A stretch of DNA of 64,000 nucleotides from assembly GCF_963169125.1 (NCBI RefSeq), contig NC_084793.1:227276360-227340359 (forward strand), written 5' to 3'. Of the stretch, positions 1 to 10,590 are shown piece after piece. Made by a program: the position numbers and the translations under genes. Each line of letters opens with the position of its first letter. Position 1 is the first letter of the stretch. The notes beneath the pieces were generated by a model. That model made no database searches and was not told the origin of the DNA. It saw nothing but the letters and a program-made list of their open reading frames with translations. Source of the DNA: Humulus lupulus. Taxonomy: Eukaryota > Streptophyta > Magnoliopsida > Rosales > Cannabaceae.

Positions 1-291
1 TGCTTAAAGCTTTGGATAGGAAGATTGAAAAATATATGGAAAGACTCAAGGACACTTGATAGGCTTCAAGAGGTAATTGTATATTTTCTTGAATTTTTGT
101 GTGTTTATATGTTATATATATATTGTATATTTATATATTTGTTGCATGATTAATAATAATGTATGTTAATGTTTCTAGATTGTTTTCTTGGTCATATAAA
201 TTGTTTATATGATTAATGAAATTTTTTATTGTTGTATACCAATGGGCCCACCACGCCGATTTCGCTACGTGCTCTGAATGTTTTTCCAACA
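1..291 (+). repeat. Copia A 5' LTR, 3' terminal part
   Basis: Colinear with 21871-22170, the end of the downstream LTR, and ending in the same TTTTTCCAACA. The rest lies left of the window. It is AT-rich (TATATATATTG stretches) and has no coding potential. Confidence 0.9.
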
Positions 292-292
292 A

Positions 293-306
293 TTGGTACC
301 AAAGTA
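293..306 (+). other. Copia A primer-binding site
   Basis: TTGGTACCAAAGTA starts one base after the LTR end. It resembles the plant initiator-Met tRNA PBS (TGGTATCAGAGC type) with a few substitutions. Its position directly after the CA-3' LTR end supports the call. Confidence 0.65.
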
Positions 307-2348
307 GGTCATTAATCTATACATAATATCAATTGCTGTGTGGGGTTATATGCATTTTTATATTATATGTGATATATGTTTGAACGGATGGATGTTTATT
401 TTCATGATGATAGATTCTTAAGGATTGTTTATTAATGTGCTTTTGGGTTTAGGAATTGTTCTCAAAATTTCTAGATTAAATATGTAAGCCATTTTGGGGC
501 ATATGATTTTTGTAATTTTTTGTTTAAAAATTCTGATGGAGCCTAAGCCTGAGCCTGAGCCCCAAGCTGCTGCCCAGCCTGCGTGTGCTAGCAAGCCAAG
601 CCTCTGCTTGTGTGCGCTAGCAAGCCGAGCCTCTGCTTGCATGCCCATCGCGCCCCTGCATGAACCACCATGCGCACCAGCCCGCGCCCCTGTGTGCCCC
701 CCTGTGCGCCAGCCCAGCCGTGCGCACCTCATTGACCAAGACCGTCCCCTTGCGCCAGGCATAGCGCCCCTGCGCCCAACCAAGCCTTCTCCTGCCGCCA
801 CCTCTTACTTGGTACAACCTAGTGTGTTGTTACCATAATTAATTTTTTTTAATTATTCATTTAACTAAAAATAAGAAATTAAATTAAGATGGTTTTAATT
901 TGGAAATTTCTTTAATTGAAATAATGTTGATTATTTTCCCTAATAAAAAATGTTTTAATTGTTATCTTCCATAATTAAAATTGATTTAATTAAAAATATC
1001 CAAAATTAAAATTATCTTGAATTTTAATTTATTAAAATTAAATTGTTTATTTTTTTTAAAATTGTATTACCCAAATTCAAATTGGGCGTTAGAAACTTTT
1101 GGGTGTTAAAATCCAAAGTTTAGTTATTTTAAAATTTTTGTTTAAAATAATTAAAAAGTTGTATAATTCAAAATAGATATGGAAAAGGGTGGCATTGGCT
1201 CAACAAGACTACATCTTAAGATTGAAGATAAAAGTGCTCTTAATTTTTAGTTAGTCTAGGTTACATTTTCTTGTATTTTTTGCAAGTATTGTAATTTTTC
1301 TAGAAATACCCAAAAGTTACCAAACCTGCTTTTATTTACTTATTATAAATGTCTGAATGTGATTGATGTATTTAATATTGTCAAGCATTATAACATGTCA
1401 TTCATATACCCACACATTATGCAATTAGTATACATTGCATTCGTGTAGAAACATGCTATTAGGAATGTCCTATATTTTTTGTTATATGTCTATATTTGAT
1501 AAATCATATAATAATAAATTTAGTCTTAATTAGTTAAGATGGTATATCAAAATTAAATTTGTTTAATTTGTTGTTTTAATGAAAAATATTTTATTCAAAT
1601 AAAAATGATATTCTCTTAGTTAAAGAAAAATTAGAATTAGAATTAAGGGCACAATTTTGTTTTGTTTTGCTTAATTGGATTAGTAATTATTAGAATATCA
1701 TTTGGTAAAAATAATTAAATTTATTTTTTACCACTAAATTAAAAATATTGATTTTGTGAAAAACACACTTTTCCAAAATAGTGAGTGGGAGAGAGAGTTA
1801 TGACAATAAGTCCCATGGTCTCCATTATTGATTGAACACCAAGAGGCATAGGAAGGGCCTTGTGTCACCTCCGTTTGCGGCCTCCCTAAGGAAAGACTTC
1901 CGAATATGTTTATTTTATCTCAAGGTTGACTTCTCTTATGAGAATATAATTAGTGATGTATTTCAAGTTTGACTGACTCTAAGGCACACTCTTGAGTTAA
2001 GTCATTAATTGAAAATAATGGGTTACACTCCAAAGGTGTATCTAGGCTTTCAAGCACGACTAATGCATCTTGACCAAACTAGCGGTAGTTCATAAGCCAA
2101 AAGAGAAAAAGGCTTTTCTAAATTTTCACTTATGAAATTGAGATTTGTCTCAAAATTAATTTGGAGTTAGTCTGACCTACCCCAAGGCGATCCATTAACC
2201 TTTTAAATTAATTTATCGTGGATTGGTATATATTTTTTATGTGTTTTTAGATGTTGCGTTCATGCATCATATTTACTTTTCCAAATAAAATATGATATTT
2301 ATTATATGTTTTAATTCAATTTATTTTATTTATTTATTTCCAGCAACA
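307..2348 (+). other. Copia A untranslated leader, no gene seen
   Basis: About 2 kb between PBS and gag. Most is very AT-rich with homopolymer runs. Two parts stand out: a GC-rich block at about 540-830 and a moderately complex block at about 1780-2220. Neither gives a convincing protein. Long leaders are known in several plant copia lineages. Possible packaging or regulatory roles are inference. Confidence 0.6.
587..644 (+). repeat. 29-bp direct duplication in GC-rich leader block
   Basis: Two adjacent copies, beginning GCTAGCAAGCC at 587 and 616, differ at a few positions. They sit in a roughly 290-bp C-rich block surrounded by sequence that is mostly A and T. An ORF over the block (494-838) is proline/alanine-rich with no domain I recognise and is probably incidental. 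Confidence 0.7.
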
Positions 2349-2636
2349 ATGGTCAAGTCTCTTAATCCTGATCATGTACTTGAAAACTTGGGAAATCAAA
2401 CATACCTTATTGACAAACTCTTGAAAATGATTCAATTTAGTCTTAACCACGTGAGAAGATGATACGATGGGATTCACATTGTCTTCAAAACACAAAAATT
2501 CTATGGAGCGATTTACGATCTACCACCAGAGGTTCCAAGCTTTTCATCCAACTTTGATGAACATGAAAAATATGGTAAATGGATGAGATCGAATCACCTG
2601 GCACGCCAATGCATGTTATTGACCATGCATGGCGAT
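2349..2636 (+). pseudogene. Copia A gag, 5' part (interrupted)
   Basis: ATG at 2349 starts a frame (MVKSLNPDHVLENLG...) that resembles a copia gag N-terminus. It reaches a stop about 37 codons in, and the same frame then continues (DLPPEVPSF, LLTMHGD) to 2636, where Tat element I inserts. The reading resumes after 17016 with IKERYMVIEIAYEM then a stop. The stop and the insertion make it non-functional. Confidence 0.7.
2632..2636. other. Target-site duplication, left, of Tat element I
   Basis: GCGAT precedes the LTR. ACGAT (17017-17021) follows the distal LTR. The single mismatch is a transition, and the host gag frame is continuous across the pair. Confidence 0.8.
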
Positions 2637-3525
2637 TGTTATCCAGATTTCCGGATAGCGTTTAGATTGATGTCCTCGGGGAAGAAGAATTATCGATGTC
2701 TTTCACGGTAGGTGACCAGAGCTCGCGGATGGACAGAAAGGCTTTGCCTCTCCTGTTTAGTGTCCGGATTACTCTTCCAAGCATACACAACACGGAAACT
2801 CATCAACTCTCCCGGACTCCCGAAGGGGTATCCTTCGGGGAAGCCCCTTCCAGGAGAAGCTCTTCGAGTGGTCTCCGCGGAAACAGTTCCGTGCCTCGCA
2901 CGGAACAAAACCAAACGGTCGAGTCCTGGAGGAGGCATATTTGGAATGATATCCGCCTGACACAGGATCCCGCCTGACACGCCCGTCAGGTCAAAGCCGC
3001 ACACATCCCAGCACGCCTAAGGGTACCTTTTCGCCTACTGTTCTGCTGACAACTTGGAAAAGACGGCTGACTTTGTGTGTTCCCCATACTTTCACGTAAA
3101 TATACCCACATAGAGTTTTGTAGCCATGCTACTACAGTAATTGTATCCCCTATTTATGGCTGGTGTAATCAAGACTCATATACGTAGAGAAAAACCCTAA
3201 TCCGAAACCCTAGCTATAAAGACCCCTTCATTTTACAAGAAGAGGGAGAGCCAACAGATCACATAGCAAAAACTCTACTAAAATCTCTCTAGCTTCATCT
3301 TCTTCAAGAGAACCCGAGAGAAACACTGTGAGTGTGTGAAGTTCTTGTGCACCAGCCATCTTACTGTAACCTTTTCCAAGTATAATAACATCGACTCGTG
3401 GACTAGGGCTTGTTAACGCCTGAACCACGTAACAACACTGTTTGTTTAGTTACATTTCATCATTTCTACAGTTCTTATCTTTTTATTATTCTGTTTGTAT
3501 TCATTTCCGAAAAACTCGGTAAACA
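2637..3525 (+). repeat. Tat element I 5' LTR
   Basis: Starts TGTTATCC and ends GGTAAACA. Same length (889 bp) as the copy at 16128-17016 and about 99% identical by eye. Short ORFs inside it on both strands are incidental. Confidence 0.95.
3215..3220 (+). promoter_or_regulatory. TATA box of Tat element I LTR promoter
   Basis: TATAAA in the context GCTATAAAGACCCC, about 310 bp before the LTR end. It is repeated at 16706-16711 in the other LTR. It would start the genomic RNA about 30 bases downstream. Confidence 0.65.
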
Positions 3526-3528
3526 TTT

Positions 3529-3547
3529 TGGTGCTTTCATTGAGAGC
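3529..3547 (+). other. Tat element I primer-binding site
   Basis: TGGTGCTTTCATTGAGAGC begins three bases after the LTR end. The same 19-mer follows the 5' LTR of element III, and a two-substitution version follows that of element II. The TGG start fits pairing with a tRNA CCA end. I could not identify the tRNA. Confidence 0.8.
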
Positions 3548-3612
3548 TGTAGGAAGTTGTTAGTCAGCTCTTTTTCTGTGTACGTTTTTTGTATTCACTT
3601 CGTGCTAAAGAG

Positions 3613-5430
3613 ATGGTGACTACGAGAAAATCCGTTGTTGACAAAAATGCTACGGTCAACCCCGATACCGTGATGGAAGATGCGGTACAAAACGAACCCT
3701 TGGACTACCAAGGTGAAGGCCCGACGTCCCGCCAGGATCGGGTCAGTACTGAAGATACGACATACTTAGAAGACGAATAAGAGTATGTCCAAGACGGTTA
3801 TTACAAGGACGGCTGCTACTACGAGAAGGACCCAGAACTGGTCCAAGTAGCCGAAGAACTGGAGGTCACCAAAGCCAAGCTTGCTGAGCAGGAGCGCCTC
3901 TCCGAAAAAATGCAGCGCATGATGGAGCGCCTCCAAAGCAAGTTCGGAGACCTAGGCGACTCGGACGAGGACGCCTCTGTTTTAGGTGGTGCTGATGCCG
4001 CTATGCCGGATCCAGCCGCTGCCGGACCATCCAAAGCCGCCCCTAACAAGGGCAAAGAAAAAGTTGGAGAGCCTGTACGCGCTGACGCCCCTGCACCTCC
4101 TAAAGGCGTGAATCACCAGGCCGACTGCCCCCCCCGCGCGCAGAAGGTCTCTGGCGCTCTTAAGCCCAGACGTCCTTCAGCCCCAAGGGGGCACTCTGTG
4201 CCTAACAGGCCCGGTGCTAAGGCACCCAGGCCTAGGGGAAGGAACAACCGCCCCAGTGATTCCGTCAACCAGGACGGTCGGGCTGCGAACTCGCACTCCG
4301 AAGATAGCTGGTCCACGGTGGACCTAAGAAGAAGGTTGGAGGCCAAGTATGAAAAGGCCAAAGGAGAAAAGGCCCGGCCTCGCGGAGATGACCTCCGAAA
4401 TCATATTAATGATAAGCTCCGGGGACGTGACCTCCCGGAGAGTGATACGAAGAGGCTCGAGGAACAGATTGCTGCCTTGACCAAGCTGGTCCGGAAGCAA
4501 AGTGGGGCCCTGTCAGACTCTGAGGAGGAAAACCCGGAACCATGTATTCGGAGGATCGCGGAAACGTCCCTCCCGGATAACTTCATAATGCCTCACATAG
4601 AATTATATGATGGGAGGACAGACCCGCGTACCCACCTAGCTAAATACAACGAAATGATGCAAGTGGCGCGTGTCAGTGAGGACGCCAAATGCATGTGCTT
4701 CTCACTCACCCTTACCAAGTCCGCGGAGGGCTGGTGGAAAAGATTAGCTCCCGGATCAATCCACAGTTGGAAGGAGCTACAGTCCGCGTTTAGGAGGCAG
4801 TTCATTGCTGCCCGCGACCACGACATGGAGGTCGGTTCCTTAACCAACATCAAGCAGCAGCCAAATGAGAACCTCAAAGCCTTCATTCAGAGAATGATGG
4901 AAGCTGCTGCAAAGACCAAGGTCAGCGATGACATGAAACTGATCGCCCTTCAATCGGGCCTTACTGTCGGCTCCCTACTATGGGGGGAAATGCAAAGGAG
5001 ACGGGCAGAAACGCTGTCCGAATTCATGTCAAAAGCTCAGGGAATCATCAACCTTGAGGATGCCTACCAGCAGGCCTTTGGAGTTCCCCCGGCTCCAACG
5101 CCTTCCGTGACTGCGCCGAGCTTTGCTTCGCAAGCTCCCGCACCAGCCCTCACGCTTCCAGGAGCCCAATTCACTCCAAGTGTGTATGGGCCTTCCGCGT
5201 CTGCTCGGACGCCGAGTCAAACCCATTTCTCTGGGTACGGAGCTGTACAAACCGGATGTAGTATCGCTCCTGGCATGCTGCAGCCGCAAGCGGAAGCCCC
5301 AGAACGAAATTTGAGCCAATCGCGGAGCAAACGAAGCGGAAGAAACTCCAACCGGGGAGACCATTCAAAGAAGCCCCGGAAGGACTATGAGCCCAAGTTC
5401 ACGGAATATACCAGTTTGATAGACTCGTGA
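3613..5430 (+). pseudogene. gag: Tat element I gag (two in-frame stops)
   Basis: Gag is the capsid/nucleocapsid precursor that packages element RNA in the cytoplasm. ATG at 3613 opens the frame (MVTTRKSVVDKN). TAA at 3778 interrupts it; the frame then runs from 3781 to TGA at 5428. A charged, Pro/Arg-rich, probably disordered part (to about residue 320) precedes the retrotransposon gag domain ([19 protein letters not shown] to IALQSGL, about 4595-4970). It is in the same frame as pol, so the TGA at 5428 is the only gag-pol separator. In element III the same position reads through a sense codon (LIESRGEVY), so I infer a mutation rather than a natural terminator. The segment 3781-3909 has no Met but is clearly coding (coiled-coil-like, many Glu/Lys). 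Confidence 0.85.
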
Positions 5431-7599
5431 GAGAATGTCTATCGGGCGACCTGTAATATGGTCAACTACAGGAAGCCCCCGAAAGTGTCTCACGGAGGAA
5501 GGCGTCCGCGAGACTCCAATAAAAGGTGTGAGTTCCACGGAGACGTGGGGCACACCACGAACGAGTGCCTTCAGCTGAAGGATGAGATCGAGTCCCTGGC
5601 AAGAGCGGGACACCTCGGTCAGTGGGTGAGGATACCCATTATCTATCCCGGACAGGGGGTAGTTCACGGAGCTGCATATTCCCCGGGACAGAGGGGGACC
5701 GCTAGCGCTCCTGGAGCCGGTCACCCCCAAGCTCCCGGGTCTCAGTTCCCAGCGCTTCCTGCTCCAGCCGCTCCGGCACCCATTGCCTTGTTGGCTCCAG
5801 GGCCTGGCAACCCATATCCGCCCGGCCTTGCTCCGCCACCCGTTGACGGACACGTAGCCACAATTTCCGGAGGACCGCACCTTGCCGGAAGCACCCGTAA
5901 CTCCCAGAAGAGGTACTTGAGGGAGTTAGAACACACTGGGGAGATGTGCGCCTTGGTTCAATCACCTGCTCAACGTCCCCGAATGATGGATCTTCCCATC
6001 ACCTTCACGGAGGACGATGCTCGACATGTGCACTTCCCCCACAACGATCCCCTCGTGGTGGAAGCCCAGATTGCCAATAAGAAGGTCTCACGGATCTTGG
6101 TCGATAACGGAAGCTCCGTAAACATCCTCTTCAAAGTGGCCTTCCACGCGATCGGATTAACCGAGAATGACCTGGCCCCATGCCCCATCCAGCTTCAAGG
6201 GTTCAATGGGGACGCACTCATGCCATTAGGCAAAATTCAACTTCCAGTCACCCTCAGAGGAGAAAGCGACGCTTGCGCCTTCAAGCATAGCACATTCGTG
6301 GTGGTCGACTGCCCCACGGCGTATAATGCCATCTTAGGCCGACCGGTCCTAATCGATTGTGGGGCCATAACCTCGATACGCCACTTATGTTTGAAGTTTC
6401 CATGCGACGATGGGCGTATTGGCACCCTCCGAGGAGACGAACGAAGTGCACGGAGCTGTTATAACGTCTCCGTCCGATCCGTCTACACGGTCCAGGAGAC
6501 GATTGCTGCCATTCCTTTGGCGGAAGAATTACCAGAAACTGGGGGTGCTCAGGAGGCATACTTTGACGAACTCGACCCAAGAGTGGGAATCGAGAAAGCA
6601 ATAGAGCCGATGGAGGAAGTCGAAGAGGTGATCCTCAACCCGGGAGAACCCACCAAAGTCATTCAGGTGGGGAAAAACCTGCCGTCGGCCATTCGAGATA
6701 AGATCGTGGCCACTGTGAAGGATAATCAGGATATCCTGGCATGGTGCCACGCTGATATGATGGGGATTAATCCCAATGTTGCGTGCCACGCACTCAACAT
6801 AGACCCATCTGCAACTCCAATTCGCCAAAATAGGAGGCCGTTAGACCCAGTGAGGGCCGAAGCCGTCAAAGCTGAAGTGGACAAGTTGATGTCCATAGGC
6901 TTTCTCCAGGAGTCGCACTATCCCGTGTGGTTGGCCAACCCAGTTCTGGTCCCGAAACCCGATGGGTCCTGGAGAATGTGCATTGACTTCACGGACCTAA
7001 ACAAGGCCTGCCCGAAAGATTGTTTCCCTCTTCCGCGAATCGATCAGATGGTAGACGCTACTTCCGGGTACGAACTCTTATCCTTCATGGATGCATACTC
7101 CGGATACAACCAGATCAAGATGCATGTCGCGGACCAGGAACACACCAGCTTCCTCATGGACAAGGGTGTCTACTGTTACGTGGTCATGCCTTTCGGTTTG
7201 AAGAATGCTGGGGCGACGTACCAGCGTCTAGTAAACAGAATGTTCAAGGACCAACTGGGGAGGAACATGGAGGTGTACGTGGACGACATGTTGGTAAAGT
7301 CCAAGACCTCCGGGGACCACAGTGACGACCTTGAGGAAGCTTTCGCCGTGATCCGAAAGTACGGGATGAAACTGAATCCAAAGAAATGTACTTTCGGGGT
7401 CTCGTCTGGGAAGTTCCTCGGTTTCATTGTCAGCTCCCGCGGAGTGGAAGCCAACCCTGAGAAAATAAAGGTGTTCATAGATATGCCTTCCCCCCGGAAG
7501 CATAAGGATGTCCAGAGCGTTACCGGAAGGATAGCTGCTCTCAGCCGCTTCGTATCCAAGGCCACTGACAAGTGTATCCCCTTCTTCAATGTGTTGTGA
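5431..7599 (+). pseudogene. pol: Tat element I nucleocapsid knuckle, protease and reverse transcriptase (ends at premature TGA)
   Basis: Continues the gag frame. A zinc knuckle Cx2Hx4Hx4C (CEFHGDVGHTTNEC) lies at 5527-5568. The aspartic protease active site LVDNGSSVNILF is at about 6097-6132; the usual DTG is DNG here. Reverse transcriptase runs from about 6900, with IDFTDLNKACPKDCFPLPR, FMDAYSGYNQIKM and the catalytic YVDD at 7276-7287, then the thumb region. The frame stops at TGA 7597-7599 (NVL, stop, GNKKFEW), where element III has Arg in the same motif. The coding sequence on both sides is intact, so the domain itself is not decayed. Confidence 0.9.
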
Positions 7600-8358
7600 G
7601 GAAACAAGAAGTTCGAGTGGACCCCCGAATGCGAAGCAGCCTTCCAACACCTTAAAGAACATTTAACCCGAGCTCCCATTCTGTCCAAACCTGTCGAAGG
7701 AGAGGAGTTGTTCTTATACTTAGCTGTGACTGAGCACGCAGTGAGTGCCGCTCTCGTCCGGGAAGATGGCCGTATCCAGCTCCCTGTGTATTACGTAAGC
7801 AAGAGGTTATTGGACGCCGAGTCCAGATATTCAATGATCGAGAAACTCTCCCTCTGCTTGCTAATTGCTTCACGGAAGCTGAGGCCATATTTCCAGGCGC
7901 ACACCATCAAAGTACTCACCAACCACCCTCTCCGACAAGTCTTGCAGAAGCCCGAGTCTTCTGGCAGATTGCTTAAGTGGGCCATGGAACTGAGCCAGTT
8001 CGACGTCCACTACCAACCACGTGTTTCCATAAAAGGTCAAGCTCTCGCGGACTTTATTGTGGAATGCTCGGGAATGAATGACCTCCCAGAAGATCCTGTC
8101 CCGGAACTTCCCACATGGAAGGTCTATGTAGACGGAGCCTCAAATGAAAAAGGAGCTGGAGCAGGGGTCATCCTAATATCTCCCCAAGGGCATCAGCTCC
8201 AGAGCGCCATCCGTTTCGCGTTCCCAGCATCCAACAACGAGGCAGAACACGAAGCCATGTTAGCTGGATTACGACTGGCCAGAGAAGTCGGAGCCCAAAA
8301 AATCGAAGTATACAGCGACTCCCTACTTGTGGTAAACCAAATATCCGGGGAATACTAG
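7600..8358 (+). pseudogene. pol: Tat element I first RNase H and start of second, archaeal-type RNase H
   Basis: Same frame as the RT. The first RNase H/connection domain spans about 7600-8090 (YLAVTEHAVSAALVRED, VYYVSKRLLDAESRY, LLKWAMELSQFDVHYQP). A second RNase H begins at about 8112 with VYVDGASNEKGAGAGV (first catalytic Asp), NNEAEHEAMLAGL (Glu) and VYSDSLLVVNQISGEY (Asp), and is cut by TAG at 8356. A second RNase H of this type is the mark of the Tat lineage. Confidence 0.88.
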
Positions 8359-9822
8359 ACGAAGGGCGAAAGGATGGCTGCCTACATGTCTCTCTCCCGC
8401 GACCTACTGCAGCATTTCAAAGGCTACCAAATCCGCCAGGTCCCCCGGGACCAGAACTCACTCGCGGACACGCTGGCCAAGCTTGCAATGGACCCGGAGA
8501 TTGAACAGTATGGCTTAGTCCCCATCGGGCACTTAGAAGCCCCCAGTACTGAGACACGAAGGATAAATGCCATCATCGACCATTCCCACTCCTGGATAGG
8601 ACCCATCCTCAGATTTCTCACCACCGGAGAGCTCCCCACTGATAAACCTGACGCAAGGAAGCTCCAATATCAAGCTCCCCGATACGTGGTTATGGATGGA
8701 AAGCTTTACCGCAGGGGGTTGTCCATACCCTTCCTTAGGTGTGTTGCCGGAACCGAAGTCAGCACCATCATCCATGAGATTCACGGAGGCTTCTGTGGCG
8801 ATCATACCTCCGGGCTGAGCCTCTCCAAAAAGATCCTTCGACAAGGATACTTCTGGCCCACCATGAAGAAGGATTGTGTGGATTATGTCAAGAAATGTGA
8901 GCAATGCCAGAGGTACACCAAGGTTCCGCGAGCGCCGCCTACAGAAATTACCCTAATGACCAGCCCCTGGCCGTTCGCCGTTTGGGGCATTGACCTAGTA
9001 GGTTCCCTCCCAACTGGAAAGGGTGGAGTGAAGTATGCCATAGTCGCGGTAGACTACTTCACCAAATGGGCTGAAGCTGAACCTATGAACACGGTCACAT
9101 CTAAAAAAGCACTGGACTTTGTCATCAGGAATATAGTGTGTCGTTTTGGGCTTCCACGAAAAATTGTGTCCGACAACGGGAAGCAATTTGACAGTGAACA
9201 CTTCACGAACTTCTGTGCTTCGCATGGAATTATCAAAAGCTTTTCCGCAGTCACCAGACCCCAGGCTAATGGGCAAGTGGAAGCTGTAAACAAAATATTA
9301 AAGACCACGTTCAAGAAAAAACTCCAAGCCTGCAAGGCTCACTGGCCGGAAGAACTTCCGCGAGTACTTTGGGCCTATCGCACAACAGAGAGAACTTCGA
9401 CGGGGCACACGCCTTATTCCATGACCTTCGGTTGCGAGGTCGTCATCCCAGTAGAAACTATGATCCCCTCTCACAGGCGAGATACCTACGACCCTACCCG
9501 GAACCATGCCCTTCTCCAGGAGTCCTTGGACATGATCGAAGAGCTCCGGGAGCAGTCGCAGGTCCAACTAAAAATGTACCAAGGCAAGATTGCCCGACAC
9601 TTTAACACGAGAGTCAAGAGCCGTACATTCGAAGTTGGGGATCTTGTCCTACGGAGAGTATTTCCTGCTACGCAGGATCCGGGAGTGGGAGTCCTCGGAC
9701 CCAACTGGGAAGGCCCCTACGAAGTCCAAGAAAAAGTGGGCCATGGGACGTATCACTTAAAGAGACTCGACGGATCTAAAGTCCCGCGCGCCTGGAACGC
9801 GGAGCACCTCCGCCGTTACTAA
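8359..9822 (+). pseudogene. pol: Tat element I end of second RNase H and integrase
   Basis: Frame resumes after TAG 8356 (TKGERMAAYMSLSRDLLQ) and ends at TAA 9820-9822. The RNase H tail includes PRDQNSLADTLAKLA. The integrase has the H2C2 zinc domain (HEIHGGFCGDH to CEQCQRYTK, about 8775-8920). All three catalytic residues of the DDE core are present: Asp in WGIDLVG (8992), Asp in SDNG (9172) and Glu in QVEAVNK (9280). The C-terminal part has the GPNWEGPYEV motif (about 9700). It would insert element cDNA into chromosomes. The domain looks intact, but upstream stops prevent the polyprotein being made without readthrough. Confidence 0.9.
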
Positions 9823-10038
9823 AGGCCCCGGACCATCTAGTCGGAAGTCCTTGGTGAAATTAGCAAAAGTGAAAAATGTGGAAATAATCCTCCCTGTTGT
9901 AAAACTCACGCCTAGCAGGCTAATTTAATGAAACACGGAGAGATTCACTCCGCTTTTACTGCACTTTTCATCCCTATGTTCAAAGTTGCGTTTTAACAAG
10001 TGACCACGCGGTCCGGAGACGTCCGGACCCCACACTCA

Positions 10039-10048
10039 CTTGGGGGGG
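10039..10048 (+). other. Internal polypurine-tract-like motif, element I
   Basis: CTTGGGGGGG followed by TATACATGG, 217 bases after the pol stop. It copies the core of the true PPT at 16115 (CTTGGGGGG). The same motif sits at the same place in elements II (35104) and III (51265). A role as an internal plus-strand primer is inference. Confidence 0.6.
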
Positions 10049-10380
10049 TATACATGGCTAAGGCATAGCCATACGCCCCTTGAACAAAACGTACACAGAA
10101 CACCACTATTGTGCTAGCATTGTGTTTGAAATTTTTAAATTGTTTGAAATGTTTAAATTGTTAAGCTTAGGTTTATTTGTTGCCATGAACATGCTTGCAT
10201 TACGTGTCATATGTGCATTATGTGCTTATGTGAAAATTGCCATGGAAATGCCTGCCATTATGTATCATGAAAAGTATCTCCTGTGTAGCCCAGCGATGGA
10301 CAGGACTGGGGGTTGAGGCACGTTCATAGAGCTACGCCGAAACACCCCCAACTCCTTGGCAAGTCCTTTGCAGAATACTC

Positions 10381-10590
10381 CGCGATCGCTGTAGAGCTTT
10401 GCTTCGCAAGCTCCAGCTCCGGGTCCCGCAAGGCGAAAGATGGCAAGATCCGCGATCGCTGTAGAGCTTTGCTTCGCAAGCTCCAGCTCCGGGTCCCGCA
10501 AGGCGAAAGATGGCAAGATCCGCGACCGTTGTAAGCCTTGCTTCACAGACTCCAGCTCCGGATCTCACAAAATAATGCATGGCGAGCTCC
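10381..10590 (+). repeat. 70-bp tandem repeat in element I 3' region
   Basis: Copies at 10381-10450 and 10451-10520 are identical over 70 bases; a third at 10521-10590 is diverged. Each begins CGCGATCGCT or a variant and contains the hairpin GAGCTTTGCTTCGCAAGCTC. Related short pieces continue to about 10810. Confidence 0.9.

Noticed and set aside
494..838. Proline/alanine-rich ORF in the Copia A leader
   Set aside because: The coding look comes from a C-rich, partly duplicated block with an open antisense frame too. No domain, and it starts in AT-rich sequence without a plausible context.
2690..3004. ORFs on both strands in the element I LTR, repeated at 16181-16495
   Set aside because: They lie in LTR sequence, overlap on both strands and are present twice only because the LTR is.
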